From: Fidelibacterota bacterium | GTDB taxonomy: Bacteria; Marinisomatota; Marinisomatia; SCGC-AAA003-L08; GCA-002719095 | Length of the DNA: 31,643 nt | Assembly (NCBI GenBank): GCA_002705575.1 | Contig: PAHI01000028.1 | Location: forward strand, 1 to 31,643 | Reading direction: 5' to 3' | Shown: one piece after another, positions 17,315 to 25,871 of the stretch | Numbering within the stretch: position 1 is the first letter of the stretch | How the letters are laid out: every line of letters begins with the position of its first letter | Translations under genes and position numbers: made by a program | The notes under the pieces: model-generated | The model's database searches: none | What the model saw: the letters and a program-made list of their open reading frames with translations, nothing else | Told to the model about the DNA's origin: nothing

Positions 17315-19686
17315 TTATTAGAATAAAAGTTATTTTTTTAATTGTTTTAGGTGTGTCTTTAATTTTTTCCCATTCTCACAAACAAATTAAAATTTTTGAT
17401 ATAGATGAAGTTTTATTAAAAATTTTAAATAATAATAGAGTTCATATTGATCATTCATATCTTGACTCAGATAATAATCTTATTTTTGATGCTTCAGAGA
17501 ATGACGAATTAATTTTAAAATCTCTTGAAATTGATTATAAAGTATTAATTGAAGATTTAAGTGCTCACTACAAATCTAGATTGACGTCAAATTATACAAG
17601 AGAATTTGGCGTAGGCTCAATGGGTGGATATTATACATTTGAAGAAATTGTTCAAAATTTAGATGATTTACATACTCAGTATCCTGATTTAGTAAGTGAA
17701 AAATTTTCAATTGGTCAAACTGTTGAAGGAAATGAAATATGGCTCATTAGAGTAGGTAAAATTATCAATTATGCCACGAATCCTTTATTTCCTTCTATAC
17801 AAGAGCCTAAAGTTCTATATACTGGGTTGCATCATGCAAGAGAACCGATGAGTTATATGAACCTATTTTACTTTATTAATTGGCTTTGTGAAAATTATCA
17901 AATTGATGATGATGCAACTAAAATTTTAAATTCAAGAGACTTATATTTTGTACCTGCTGTAAATCCAGACGGTTTGATTTATAATGAGCAAACAGATCCG
18001 TTAGGTGGAGGGTTTCATAGAAAAAATATGAGACCAGTATGTAATCCAGGTTACAGTTATTATACTCAAACTTTTGACTATTATAATCCTGGTGTTGATT
18101 TGAATCGAAATTATAGCTATCAATGGGGCCTTGATGATGAAGGGTCCAGTTCTGATGAGTGTGGGTGGACATATAGAGGTCTAAATTCTTTTTCAGAGCC
18201 TGAGACTGATGCTGTTAGAGGACTTGTTGAATCCACAGATTTTAAGATGGCTTTTAATTATCATAGTTATGGAAATTTACTCCTTCATCCCTTTGGTTAT
18301 AGCTATGAAAATCAAGTTCCTATAGATGATTTAAACTTTTTTAAAGAAATTGGCAGTAAGATGGTAAAATATAATAATTATACTTTAGGAGCTGGTCCGG
18401 ATATTTTATATCCAGTTAATGGAGAGGCATGTGATTGGATGTATGGTGAGCATCAAATATTTGCATACACTCCAGAAGTAGGTTCTTATGAAGATGGTTT
18501 TTGGCCAGCTACAGAAAGAATAGTTCCTTTAGCTGAAGAAAATTTACACCCTAACAAAATTTTGGCTATGTACTCAGGTTCTGTTTTAGAGCCTGTTCTT
18601 TCATCAACCGATGGACCTTTCAAGCAAGGATTGACCTATCCTTTGTACCTTAAAATTAAAAACTTAGGTTTAAGTGAATTTAATTATTTCAATTTTTTGG
18701 ATTTCGGAGGCAGCGTTGGTAATGTGTTACTATCATCTTCAGAAGTAACTATTGATAGTGAGCTTATTGGAATGGAGTTTGATGTCGATGCTAGAGATGA
18801 AATAGATTTAGGTTTTGTTGGAAGTTTTACGGTTCCCTCAAACGTTGAAGATGGTCAGATAATTGAAATATCTGCATTAATAGATTTTAATGGAGAGTTT
18901 AATGAATATTTTTTTCACAATAACTCTTCAATGAGTATTAGAGCGGGTAATATAACTGATGGAATCTCTGATGATTTTGAAGAAGAGAGTGGTTGGTATG
19001 TTGAAGGTGATGCCTTAGAGGGAATATGGATTAGGGATATCCCTACTCAAATTCAAGTGAACGGTGTTAATTATATGCCTTCTGATGATCATACTGAAAA
19101 TGGAGAATTTTGTTTTATAACAGGGAGTGAAGATTTTAATGGAGACAGGTATAATGATGTAGATGGTGGTCAAACCATACTATATTCACCATTGTATGAT
19201 TTTTCTAGTCATTCTAAAGCATTAGTTTCTTATTGGAAATATTATACTAACAATCTAGGAGATAATCCTGATTCTGATTTCTGGAGAGTTCAAGTGACTA
19301 ATGATAATTGGAGTACAGTATATACAATTGAACAGACTCAAAATTCAAATATTGATTGGCAATTATATGAATTAACAATAGATCAAAGCAGTATTGGCTT
19401 TTCAGATCAAATGCAATTTAGATTTATAGCTGAGGATTTATATGGAGGCTCTTTTGTTGAAGCAGGTATAGATGATTTTTCCATTAGCTTATTCAATGAA
19501 AGTGTTAATTTGGGAGATATCAATCAAGATCAGGTTGTTAATGTTTCTGATATAATATTAATTGTTAATTATATTGTTGGTTCTTTAGTTCCTGATAATA
19601 ATCAATTTTTATTATCAGATTTAAATAGCGATAATGAATTAAATATTATTGATGTTATACTATTAGTCAATTTTATCCTATCTTAA
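17311..19686 (+). CDS. Secreted M14 zinc carboxypeptidase, dockerin-like C-terminus
   Basis: A 791-residue exported metallocarboxypeptidase. After the signal peptide and a propeptide-like stretch, the catalytic domain (about 100-425) has zinc ligands His175 and Glu178 in HHAREP and His318 in NYHSYGN, substrate-binding NPDG and DLNRN, and catalytic Glu389 in TPEVGS. The pocket segment GEACDWMYG (371-379) resembles the GDxxDWxYG of carboxypeptidase T, a broad-specificity enzyme that also takes basic residues; Cys374 sits at the place that separates CPA from CPB types. A CARDB-like linker, a MAM/lectin-like jelly-roll domain (about 554-727) and a dockerin-like end (735-791) follow. It starts within the stop of the deiminase gene, so the two are probably made together. 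It meets queE tail to tail with no gap. Confidence 0.92.
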   Translation: MIIRIKVIFLIVLGVSLIFSHSHKQIKIFDIDEVLLKILNNNRVHIDHSYLDSDNNLIFDASENDELILKSLEIDYKVLIEDLSAHYKSRLTSNYTREFGVGSMGGYYTFEEIVQNLDDLHTQYPDLVSEKFSIGQTVEGNEIWLIRVGKIINYATNPLFPSIQEPKVLYTGLHHAREPMSYMNLFYFINWLCENYQIDDDATKILNSRDLYFVPAVNPDGLIYNEQTDPLGGGFHRKNMRPVCNPGYSYYTQTFDYYNPGVDLNRNYSYQWGLDDEGSSSDECGWTYRGLNSFSEPETDAVRGLVESTDFKMAFNYHSYGNLLLHPFGYSYENQVPIDDLNFFKEIGSKMVKYNNYTLGAGPDILYPVNGEACDWMYGEHQIFAYTPEVGSYEDGFWPATERIVPLAEENLHPNKILAMYSGSVLEPVLSSTDGPFKQGLTYPLYLKIKNLGLSEFNYFNFLDFGGSVGNVLLSSSEVTIDSELIGMEFDVDARDEIDLGFVGSFTVPSNVEDGQIIEISALIDFNGEFNEYFFHNNSSMSIRAGNITDGISDDFEEESGWYVEGDALEGIWIRDIPTQIQVNGVNYMPSDDHTENGEFCFITGSEDFNGDRYNDVDGGQTILYSPLYDFSSHSKALVSYWKYYTNNLGDNPDSDFWRVQVTNDNWSTVYTIEQTQNSNIDWQLYELTIDQSSIGFSDQMQFRFIAEDLYGGSFVEAGIDDFSISLFNESVNLGDINQDQVVNVSDIILIVNYIVGSLVPDNNQFLLSDLNSDNELNIIDVILLVNFILS

Positions 19687-20325
19687 CTAGCGTCCTTTTT
19701 CATCTCCCCATATGTGTTTGTGAAGTTGAACTTGCAATCTAACTTCTAAACCATCTTTAAGAATCCAGCCAGATAAGTCTTTCATATCAATTTTTCCATA
19801 AACTGGTGAGAATAAAATAGGACACAATATATTTAATTTATAATCTATGATTTTACTTTTTGACCATTCGTAGTCATTTTTATCTCCAATAACAAATTTA
19901 ACTTCATCTTTATAATCAATATCTGATATAATATCCCAATTATTTTTTTTAGACATATTACTTGAAGGACATTTAAAGTCAACAATCTTTACAACTTTTT
20001 TAGGAACATCAGATAATTTAAGTGAGCCGCTTGTTTCAAGCATAACTTTGTAATCTTGTTTTAAAAGTTCTTCCATTAAATCTATACATTCCTTTTGTAA
20101 TAAAGGCTCCCCACCTGTAACCATTACAAGACTGCAAGGATATCCTTCTATTTTTTTTAGTATTTGTTCTATAGAAAAATTTTTCCCTTCATAAAAAGCA
20201 TACTCAGTATCACAGTAGTTACATCTAAGATTGCAATAGGTGAGTCTAATAAATATGCAAGGTAATCCCATAAATGAAGATTCACCTTGAATACTGTAAA
20301 ATATTTCATTTATTTTTATGCTCAT
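19687..20325 (-). CDS. queE: 7-carboxy-7-deazaguanine synthase
   Basis: A 212-residue radical-SAM enzyme that makes 7-carboxy-7-deazaguanine from 6-carboxytetrahydropterin in the queuosine (tRNA wobble) pathway. The N-terminus INEIFYSIQGESSFMG and the cluster motif Cys31-x3-Cys35-x2-Cys38 (CNLRCNYC) are typical, as is the SAM-binding GGEP at 71-74. The length fits the family. It is a lone minus-strand gene, divergent from the aminotransferase with 45 bases between starts; queC and queD are not in the window. Confidence 0.95.
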   Translation of the reverse strand: MSIKINEIFYSIQGESSFMGLPCIFIRLTYCNLRCNYCDTEYAFYEGKNFSIEQILKKIEGYPCSLVMVTGGEPLLQKECIDLMEELLKQDYKVMLETSGSLKLSDVPKKVVKIVDFKCPSSNMSKKNNWDIISDIDYKDEVKFVIGDKNDYEWSKSKIIDYKLNILCPILFSPVYGKIDMKDLSGWILKDGLEVRLQVQLHKHIWGDEKGR

Positions 20326-20370
20326 TATGGAATTAAATTAATAATACGATTAATTAAAAAAAATTATAAA

Positions 20371-21444
20371 ATGAATAAATTTCCAAAATTATTTATACCT
20401 GGTCCAACACATGTCTCAGATGAGATTTTAGAAGCTTTTTCCACTCCTCAAATAGGGCATCGAACACCTGAAATTTCTAAATTAATATCTGAGCTAGTTT
20501 CGGGTATTCAGGAAGTTTTGTATACTAAAAACCATATATATTTAGTTTCACATCCTGCAACAGGATTATGGGAGATGGCTATTAGAAACGGAGTTAAAAG
20601 AAAAGTTTTACATTGTGTTAATGGAGCTTTTAGTAATAAATGGGCATTAGTAACAAAAGAAGTAGGTTTAGATTATGATGTTATTGATTACAAATGGGGT
20701 AAACCAGTCCTTTCTTCAGATATAAGAAAAAAATTAGAGTCTGGCAAATATGATGCAGTTGCTTTAGTTCATAACGAAACATCAACTGGAGTAATGAGTG
20801 ATTTAAATCAAATTGGATTAATGATGGAAGATTTCCCAGACGTTTCTTTTCTTGTTGATGCTGTTAGCTCAATGTCTGGCATTAAGATTTTAGTTGATAG
20901 TTGTAATATAGATTTTATTTTTGCCTCTACTCAAAAAGCTTGGGGATTGCCTGCTGGTTTTTCTGTTGCATCTGTATCTGATAAGTTTATTAGCAAATCT
21001 AAGAGTATTAAAAATAGAGGTTATATTTTAAATACAGATATATATGAAAAATATTATGATAAAAATCAAACTCCTTATACTCCATCTATTCCTCATATGT
21101 TTGGTTTAAAAAAAGCTCTAGAGTTAATATTTAAGGAAGGTATTGAAAATAGATGGAGTAGGCATATAGATATGGCAAATATTGTCAGGGAATGGGCATT
21201 GGAGATGGGGCAGTCTTTATATGCTGATCAAGGAGCACAGTCATATACTGTTACATCTATAAATAATGATAGAAATTGGAATATCAATGAATTGAATGAT
21301 AAATTGCTATCAAAAGGTTTTAGAATGGATAGAGGATATGGAAAATTAAAAGGTAAAGTTTTTAGAATAGCTCATATGGGGAATATTTTCAAACAGGATT
21401 TATTAGAATATTTACATATTTTCAAAAAGGTTGTTGATGAATAA
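20371..21444 (+). CDS. Class V aminotransferase (serine/phosphoserine or alanine-glyoxylate type)
   Basis: A 357-residue PLP enzyme. It starts with KLFIPGPTHV and QIGHRTPEIS, typical of the alanine-glyoxylate/serine-pyruvate group of class V aminotransferases. The PLP lysine is Lys189 in ASTQKAWGLP, and SFLVDAVSSMSG carries the cofactor Asp. The open frame extends to 20287, but that would run into the queE start and add a non-conserved leader, so ATG 20371 is chosen. The gene overlaps serA by eight bases. Its place directly before phosphoglycerate dehydrogenase suggests that it performs the SerC step (3-phosphohydroxypyruvate to phosphoserine) in serine synthesis. Glyoxylate transamination is the main alternative. 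Confidence 0.85.
   Translation: MNKFPKLFIPGPTHVSDEILEAFSTPQIGHRTPEISKLISELVSGIQEVLYTKNHIYLVSHPATGLWEMAIRNGVKRKVLHCVNGAFSNKWALVTKEVGLDYDVIDYKWGKPVLSSDIRKKLESGKYDAVALVHNETSTGVMSDLNQIGLMMEDFPDVSFLVDAVSSMSGIKILVDSCNIDFIFASTQKAWGLPAGFSVASVSDKFISKSKSIKNRGYILNTDIYEKYYDKNQTPYTPSIPHMFGLKKALELIFKEGIENRWSRHIDMANIVREWALEMGQSLYADQGAQSYTVTSINNDRNWNINELNDKLLSKGFRMDRGYGKLKGKVFRIAHMGNIFKQDLLEYLHIFKKVVDE
21426..21430 (+). promoter_or_regulatory. Shine-Dalgarno deciding the serA start
   Basis: AAAGG ends six bases before the ATG at 21437. Two in-frame TTG codons (21431 and 21434) lie just upstream of that ATG, but the spacing favours the ATG, giving an N-terminus of MNKILITDPL. Confidence 0.6.
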
Positions 21445-23020
21445 GATTTTGATTACAGACCCATTGTCTGAAAATGGTATAAATATATTAAAAGAAGCGG
21501 GCTTTGATGTAATTAATATGCCTGGTATTAATTCTGAAGATTTAATAAAAATATTACCTGGTATTGATGGATGGATTATTCGTAGTGGAACTAAAATAAA
21601 TAAAAAACATTTTCAATATGCAGAACAGCTAAAGGTGATTGGTCGTGCAGGAGTTGGAGTAGATAATATTGATATTGTCTCTGCTACTGAAAATGGGATT
21701 GTTGTTATGAATGTGCCTGATGGTAATACTATTTCTGCAGCAGAACACACTATGGCTTTAACATCAGCTTTATCAAGAAATATACAAGAAGGCCATCTTT
21801 CTTTGATGAAAGGTAAGTGGAAAAGAAGTGAGCTTGTAGGTAATGAGTTAAGGCAAAAAACTTTAGGTGTTGTTGGTTTAGGCAAAATTGGAAGAGAAGT
21901 TATTAAACGTGCTTTAGGTTATGAAATGAAGATTTTGGGCTATGATCCATATGTTAATAAAAAATTATTTGAATCAGATAATATTAATATAGTTGATTTT
22001 GAGGAATTGCTTGAAAAAAGTGATTACATAACTGTCCATGTGCCATTAATTGATTCAACAAGAAGTTTGTTTAATTATGAAGTTATGTCAAAAATGAAGT
22101 CTAGTGCTAGGATTATTAATGTTGCAAGAGGAGGCATTATTAATGAGGCTGATTTAGTTAAAGTTTTAGATGAAGGGAAAATAAGTGGTGCTGCTATTGA
22201 TGTTTTTGAAAATGAACCCTTAAATCATGATAATCCTTTGATTAAAGCAAGAAATATTCTTTTGACTCCTCATTTAGGAGCATCTACCTTTGAAGCAAAA
22301 GAAGGGGTTTCTACATCTATTTGTAATCAAGTGGTTGATTTTTTAAAGGATGATAAGATGTCAAATGCAATTAATCTACCTGTTAGTGATATGGATTTGT
22401 TGAAAACTTTGGAACCTTATTTAAAGCTAGGTAATGTTATAGGTTCTTTTTTGTCCCAGTTAGTCAAGTCTCCTATTGTTAGTCTGGAAGTTGAAAGTTT
22501 TGGTCTTGTTCAGGATACTAAGCCGATAATGCTTTCAGTTTTAAAGGGTATTTTAAAAGATATTACAGATGTTAGGATTAATTATGTTAATGTTTTGAGT
22601 TTGGCTGAGGAAAGAGGTATTTTGTTGAAATTTTCACATAACACATCGTCTGTTTCTTATTCAAATTTAATTAAAGTTAGGATAGAGACTGAAATGGATA
22701 AGTTTAGTGTTGAAGGTTGTTTGTTTGATACCAAGATGATAAAATTTACAAATATTATGGGTTATCAAATTGATTTTTCTCCATTAGGAAATATGTTGAT
22801 TGTAAAAAATAAGGATATACCTGGAGTTGTTGGTAAAGTTGGTACGGCGTTAGCATCTCATGATATAAACATTGCAGAGTTTATTTTAAGTAGAAAAAAA
22901 ACTCAAGATTTAGCATATTCTATTATTAAAATTGATGGGAACATATCTGAAAAAGTTTTAAAAACTATTGAAAATTTGGATGAAATTATTGATATAAAGC
23001 AAATTCATATTAATGGCTGA
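21437..23020 (+). CDS. serA: D-3-phosphoglycerate dehydrogenase, long form with ACT domain
   Basis: A 527-residue NAD-dependent enzyme that starts serine synthesis by oxidising 3-phosphoglycerate. The nucleotide-binding motif is G147-x-G149-xx-G152 (GLGKIG). Catalytic Arg231 is in NVARGG and His279 in TPHLGAS. The C-terminal half holds the intervening ASB domain (about 320-450) and a regulatory ACT domain from about residue 455 (MLIVKNKDIPGVVGKVG), so feedback by serine is plausible. The length matches the long, M. tuberculosis-like form. It overlaps the aminotransferase upstream and gatB downstream by eight bases each, indicating one coupled transcript. Confidence 0.95.
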   Translation: MNKILITDPLSENGINILKEAGFDVINMPGINSEDLIKILPGIDGWIIRSGTKINKKHFQYAEQLKVIGRAGVGVDNIDIVSATENGIVVMNVPDGNTISAAEHTMALTSALSRNIQEGHLSLMKGKWKRSELVGNELRQKTLGVVGLGKIGREVIKRALGYEMKILGYDPYVNKKLFESDNINIVDFEELLEKSDYITVHVPLIDSTRSLFNYEVMSKMKSSARIINVARGGIINEADLVKVLDEGKISGAAIDVFENEPLNHDNPLIKARNILLTPHLGASTFEAKEGVSTSICNQVVDFLKDDKMSNAINLPVSDMDLLKTLEPYLKLGNVIGSFLSQLVKSPIVSLEVESFGLVQDTKPIMLSVLKGILKDITDVRINYVNVLSLAEERGILLKFSHNTSSVSYSNLIKVRIETEMDKFSVEGCLFDTKMIKFTNIMGYQIDFSPLGNMLIVKNKDIPGVVGKVGTALASHDINIAEFILSRKKTQDLAYSIIKIDGNISEKVLKTIENLDEIIDIKQIHING

Positions 23021-24452
23021 TTCTTCAATTAGAAATTGGGAAGCTGTTATTGGATTAGAAATCCATGTGCAATTACAAACTCAAACTAAAATGTTTAGTT
23101 CTTGTAAATGGAATTATGGTGAATCTCCCAATACATTAACTTGTCCTCTTACAATGGCTTACCCTGGAAGTTTGCCTACTATTAATAAAAAAGCTGTTGA
23201 TAGCGCTATTATGATTGGAAATGCTTTGAAGTGCAAAATAAATAAATATAGTGAGTTTTCCAGGAAACATTATTTTTATCCAGACCTTCCTAAAGGATAT
23301 CAGATATCTCAATTTGACAAGCCTATATGTGGTAAGGGAAATTTAAAGGTTGAGGTTAATAAAAGGTTTTGTGATATTGGTATAACAAGAGCGCATTTGG
23401 AAGAGGACGCAGGAAAATTGATTCATACTATAGATGGCGAATCCTTAGTAGATTATAATAGGGCCGGTGCTCCTCTAATAGAGATTGTGACAGAGCCTGA
23501 TTTTAGAGATGTGGATGTTGTTATTGCATTTTTAAAGTTACTTAAAAATACGATTGAATATATAAATGTTTCTGATTGCGATATGGAAAAAGGTAACCTT
23601 AGAGTTGATTTGAATGTTTCGTTAATGAAAAAAGGTTCTTCTGAATTTGGTGTTAGAAGAGAAATTAAGAATTTAAATTCATTTAAAAGTATTTCCAGAG
23701 CAATTAAGTATGAGATTAATGAACAATCAAGGATATTAGATTTGGGAGGTGAAATAAAACAATCCACCATGATATGGGATGAAATCAATAATAAATCTAC
23801 TATTCTAAGAGAGAAAGAAGATGCTCATGACTATCGCTATTTTCCTGAGCCAGATTTATTGCCTCTTATTCTATCTAATATTCAGGTTGAAAGTATATCT
23901 GACAATATGCCAGAGCTTCCTATGGATAAGAAAGCTAGATTTAAAAAAGTTTATAGTATCAATTCAGAAGATGCGAATTTTTTAATAGCAGATAAAAATG
24001 TGGCAAATTATTTTGAGGAATTAGTTGATTTAAGCAAAGATTGTTCTCAGTCTCTAAATTGGATTAGAACGCATGTTACGCAGGTTCTTAATAAAGATAA
24101 AATTAGCATATTAGATTTTAAGATAAAGCCAAATAGATTATCTGAGTTGATATATAATATTAATAATAACAATATAACCAATGAAAATGCTAAAAAAGTT
24201 TTTGAGGTTATGCTTAAAGATGATAGGGCCCCCAATGAATTAATTAATGATTTAGGTTTAAAGGTTTCTAGAAATATAAATGAATTAAGTTTAATTGTTG
24301 AAAAAATCATGAATGAAAATAATGATGAATTTATTCGACTAAAGAATGGTGAAACTAAATTGGTAAAGTTTTTTATTGGTCAGGTAATGAAAGAAACTAA
24401 AGGGAAATATCCGCCACCTATGATCATTAAAGAAATAAATGGAAATATATAG
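23013..24452 (+). CDS. gatB: Aspartyl/glutamyl-tRNA amidotransferase subunit B
   Basis: A 479-residue GatB, the kinase/tRNA-binding subunit of GatCAB, which turns Glu-tRNA(Gln) or Asp-tRNA(Asn) into the amide form. WEAVIGLEIHVQL (9-21), HYFYPDLPKGYQISQ, and HLEEDAGKLIH (128-138) with its metal-binding acidic residues are intact, as is RAGAPLIEIVTEPD. The C-terminal helical and YqeY-like tail domain is complete. The presence of GatB implies that the organism makes at least one of the two amide tRNAs indirectly. gatA and gatC are not in the window, so the complex is encoded at more than one site. Confidence 0.97.
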   Translation: MADSSIRNWEAVIGLEIHVQLQTQTKMFSSCKWNYGESPNTLTCPLTMAYPGSLPTINKKAVDSAIMIGNALKCKINKYSEFSRKHYFYPDLPKGYQISQFDKPICGKGNLKVEVNKRFCDIGITRAHLEEDAGKLIHTIDGESLVDYNRAGAPLIEIVTEPDFRDVDVVIAFLKLLKNTIEYINVSDCDMEKGNLRVDLNVSLMKKGSSEFGVRREIKNLNSFKSISRAIKYEINEQSRILDLGGEIKQSTMIWDEINNKSTILREKEDAHDYRYFPEPDLLPLILSNIQVESISDNMPELPMDKKARFKKVYSINSEDANFLIADKNVANYFEELVDLSKDCSQSLNWIRTHVTQVLNKDKISILDFKIKPNRLSELIYNINNNNITNENAKKVFEVMLKDDRAPNELINDLGLKVSRNINELSLIVEKIMNENNDEFIRLKNGETKLVKFFIGQVMKETKGKYPPPMIIKEINGNI

Positions 24453-24454
24453 AG

Positions 24455-24760
24455 TTGTTAGATAAGTTTTTAGAAAAAATTGCTGATTATAAAAAAAGAA
24501 TGTATGATAGTTATAGTAGTTTCTACAGCTCTTATCATAATAAAACTAAGGATATATTAGATAAGACTAGAAAAAGAGTTGAGATAGAAAAAATAAGATT
24601 GGAGATAAAGAGAAATTATTATAAGCTAGGCAAGTATGTAGCTAAGCAAAATATATTAAGCGGTTATTCCGATTTCTCTATGGATGATAAGTTTAATGAA
24701 CTAACTGCTAATATTAAGAAAACTTCTGAAGTATACAATGAAATGAAAAAAAAACATTGA
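24455..24760 (+). CDS. Small coiled-coil protein of unknown function
   Basis: A highly charged 101-residue protein, rich in Lys, Tyr and Ser, with no signal peptide or membrane segment. It is predicted to be almost entirely helical, with heptad-like spacing around KTRKRVEIEKIRLEIKRNYYKLGKYV. The frame opens with a TTG two bases after the gatB stop. An ATG at 24500 would give a shorter 86-residue form. The tight spacing suggests co-transcription with gatB. Its start and function are uncertain. Confidence 0.6.
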   Translation: MLDKFLEKIADYKKRMYDSYSSFYSSYHNKTKDILDKTRKRVEIEKIRLEIKRNYYKLGKYVAKQNILSGYSDFSMDDKFNELTANIKKTSEVYNEMKKKH

Positions 24761-24782
24761 GAATATAGATTGTTTTAATAAT

Positions 24783-24798
24783 ATTAACGCGAGTTAAT
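24783..24798. other. Small perfect hairpin with GCGA tetraloop
   Basis: ATTAAC (24783-24788) and GTTAAT (24793-24798) pair perfectly around GCGA, a GNRA-type loop. It lies between the coiled-coil gene and the M23 peptidase. No T-tract follows, so it is not a typical terminator; an RNA-stability or protein-binding element is possible, and so is chance. Confidence 0.3.
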
Positions 24799-24825
24799 TC
24801 ATAAAAAAGTGATTTTGCATAAATA

Positions 24826-25731
24826 ATGAAATTTATATACATTAAAGACGATTCTTCTAAGTTTAAAGAGTACAATTTAAGTAAGTTTAAGTTAGTATTT
24901 TTAATTTTTACAATATGTTCTGTGATTGTTGTTCCAACTATATTTTTAAGCCATAACTATTTCAAGCTGAATCATGACTTGCATTTATCTGAAAAATTAG
25001 ATCCTTTGTCGTCCTCAATATCAAGTTCGTTGGATGATATTAGTTATATTAAAAAAGAAATAGACAGGATTCACAGAAAAGATGATACTATTAGATCAAT
25101 GGTAGGTTTACCTATAATTGATTTAGATATAAGAAAAATGGGGACTGGAGGAGAGGAAGAGGAGTTAGAAGACTTGAATTATTTTTTTGAGGATGAATTT
25201 GAGCATGATGTTGTTTCTTATATTGAAACCATTGATTATTTAAGAAGGATTGTTGGAATGGAGATTATAAGCTATCGTGATATTGCAAATTTTATTGATA
25301 AAAACCTTAGCTATATATTAAGAAAGCCAGCAATACATCCTGTAAATATGAATGAGTGTGACATGTCTTCTAGTTATGGTTTTCGAAGAGATCCTTATAC
25401 TAAGAGATACAAGATGCATGAAGGTCAAGATTTTTCTGGAAAAGTAGGTACTCCTATATATGCAACTGCAGATGGTGTAGTTAAATCATCAAAAAGATAT
25501 GGTAGTTATGGTAATTATATAGAAATTGATCATGGAAATGGTTACGTTACAATTTATGCACATTTGAATAAACGCATTGCAAAAAGAGGAGCTTCTGTTA
25601 CTAGAGGTGATCAGATTGGAACACTAGGTAATACAGGTAGGTCAACTGCAGCTCATCTACATTATGAAGTTAAATATAGAGGAAAAAACCTAGATCCTCA
25701 AGATTATTATTTCGATAAAAACATTTATTGA
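24826..25731 (+). CDS. M23 (LytM-type) peptidoglycan endopeptidase, membrane-anchored
   Basis: A 301-residue protein with a cytoplasmic stub, one membrane helix (about 24-44), a helical linker with an acidic stretch (EEEELEDLNYFFEDEFEHD) and a C-terminal LytM domain (about 180-295). The zinc-site residues are all present: His198 and Asp202 in MHEGQD, His246 in YAH and His279 in HLHYE. It probably cleaves peptide cross-links of peptidoglycan in the periplasm during growth or division. Because the metal site is intact it should be an active enzyme and not an EnvC/NlpD-type activator. It is followed by a 140-base gap. Confidence 0.92.
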   Translation: MKFIYIKDDSSKFKEYNLSKFKLVFLIFTICSVIVVPTIFLSHNYFKLNHDLHLSEKLDPLSSSISSSLDDISYIKKEIDRIHRKDDTIRSMVGLPIIDLDIRKMGTGGEEEELEDLNYFFEDEFEHDVVSYIETIDYLRRIVGMEIISYRDIANFIDKNLSYILRKPAIHPVNMNECDMSSSYGFRRDPYTKRYKMHEGQDFSGKVGTPIYATADGVVKSSKRYGSYGNYIEIDHGNGYVTIYAHLNKRIAKRGASVTRGDQIGTLGNTGRSTAAHLHYEVKYRGKNLDPQDYYFDKNIY

Positions 25732-25812
25732 AACTTATATTTTTAAAATAATTTTTTTTAATTTCTTGATATAAAATCAATCTAAGTAATCTTAAATATT
25801 TTCTAAATAAAA

Positions 25813-25841
25813 TTGATTTAATTTTTATATATTTGATATAT
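25813..25841 (+). promoter_or_regulatory. Candidate miaB promoter
   Basis: TTGATT (25813-25818) and ATATAT (25836-25841) are 17 bases apart in the AT-rich gap between the M23 gene and miaB. Transcription would start near 25848, which fits the miaB start at 25872 and not the one at 25842. The AT content makes chance matches common. Confidence 0.25.
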
Positions 25842-25871
25842 ATGAAATTGAAGGAACTTACAAGATTTAAT

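Noticed and set aside
3582..19683. Cellulosome-type system based on the dockerin-like domains
   Set aside because: No cohesin, scaffoldin or glycoside hydrolase is present; the tagged proteins are peptidases and a deiminase.
20287..20370. Upstream start extending the aminotransferase by 28 residues
   Set aside because: It overlaps the start of the divergent queE gene and the added residues do not resemble the family, whose proteins begin near KLFIPGPTHV.
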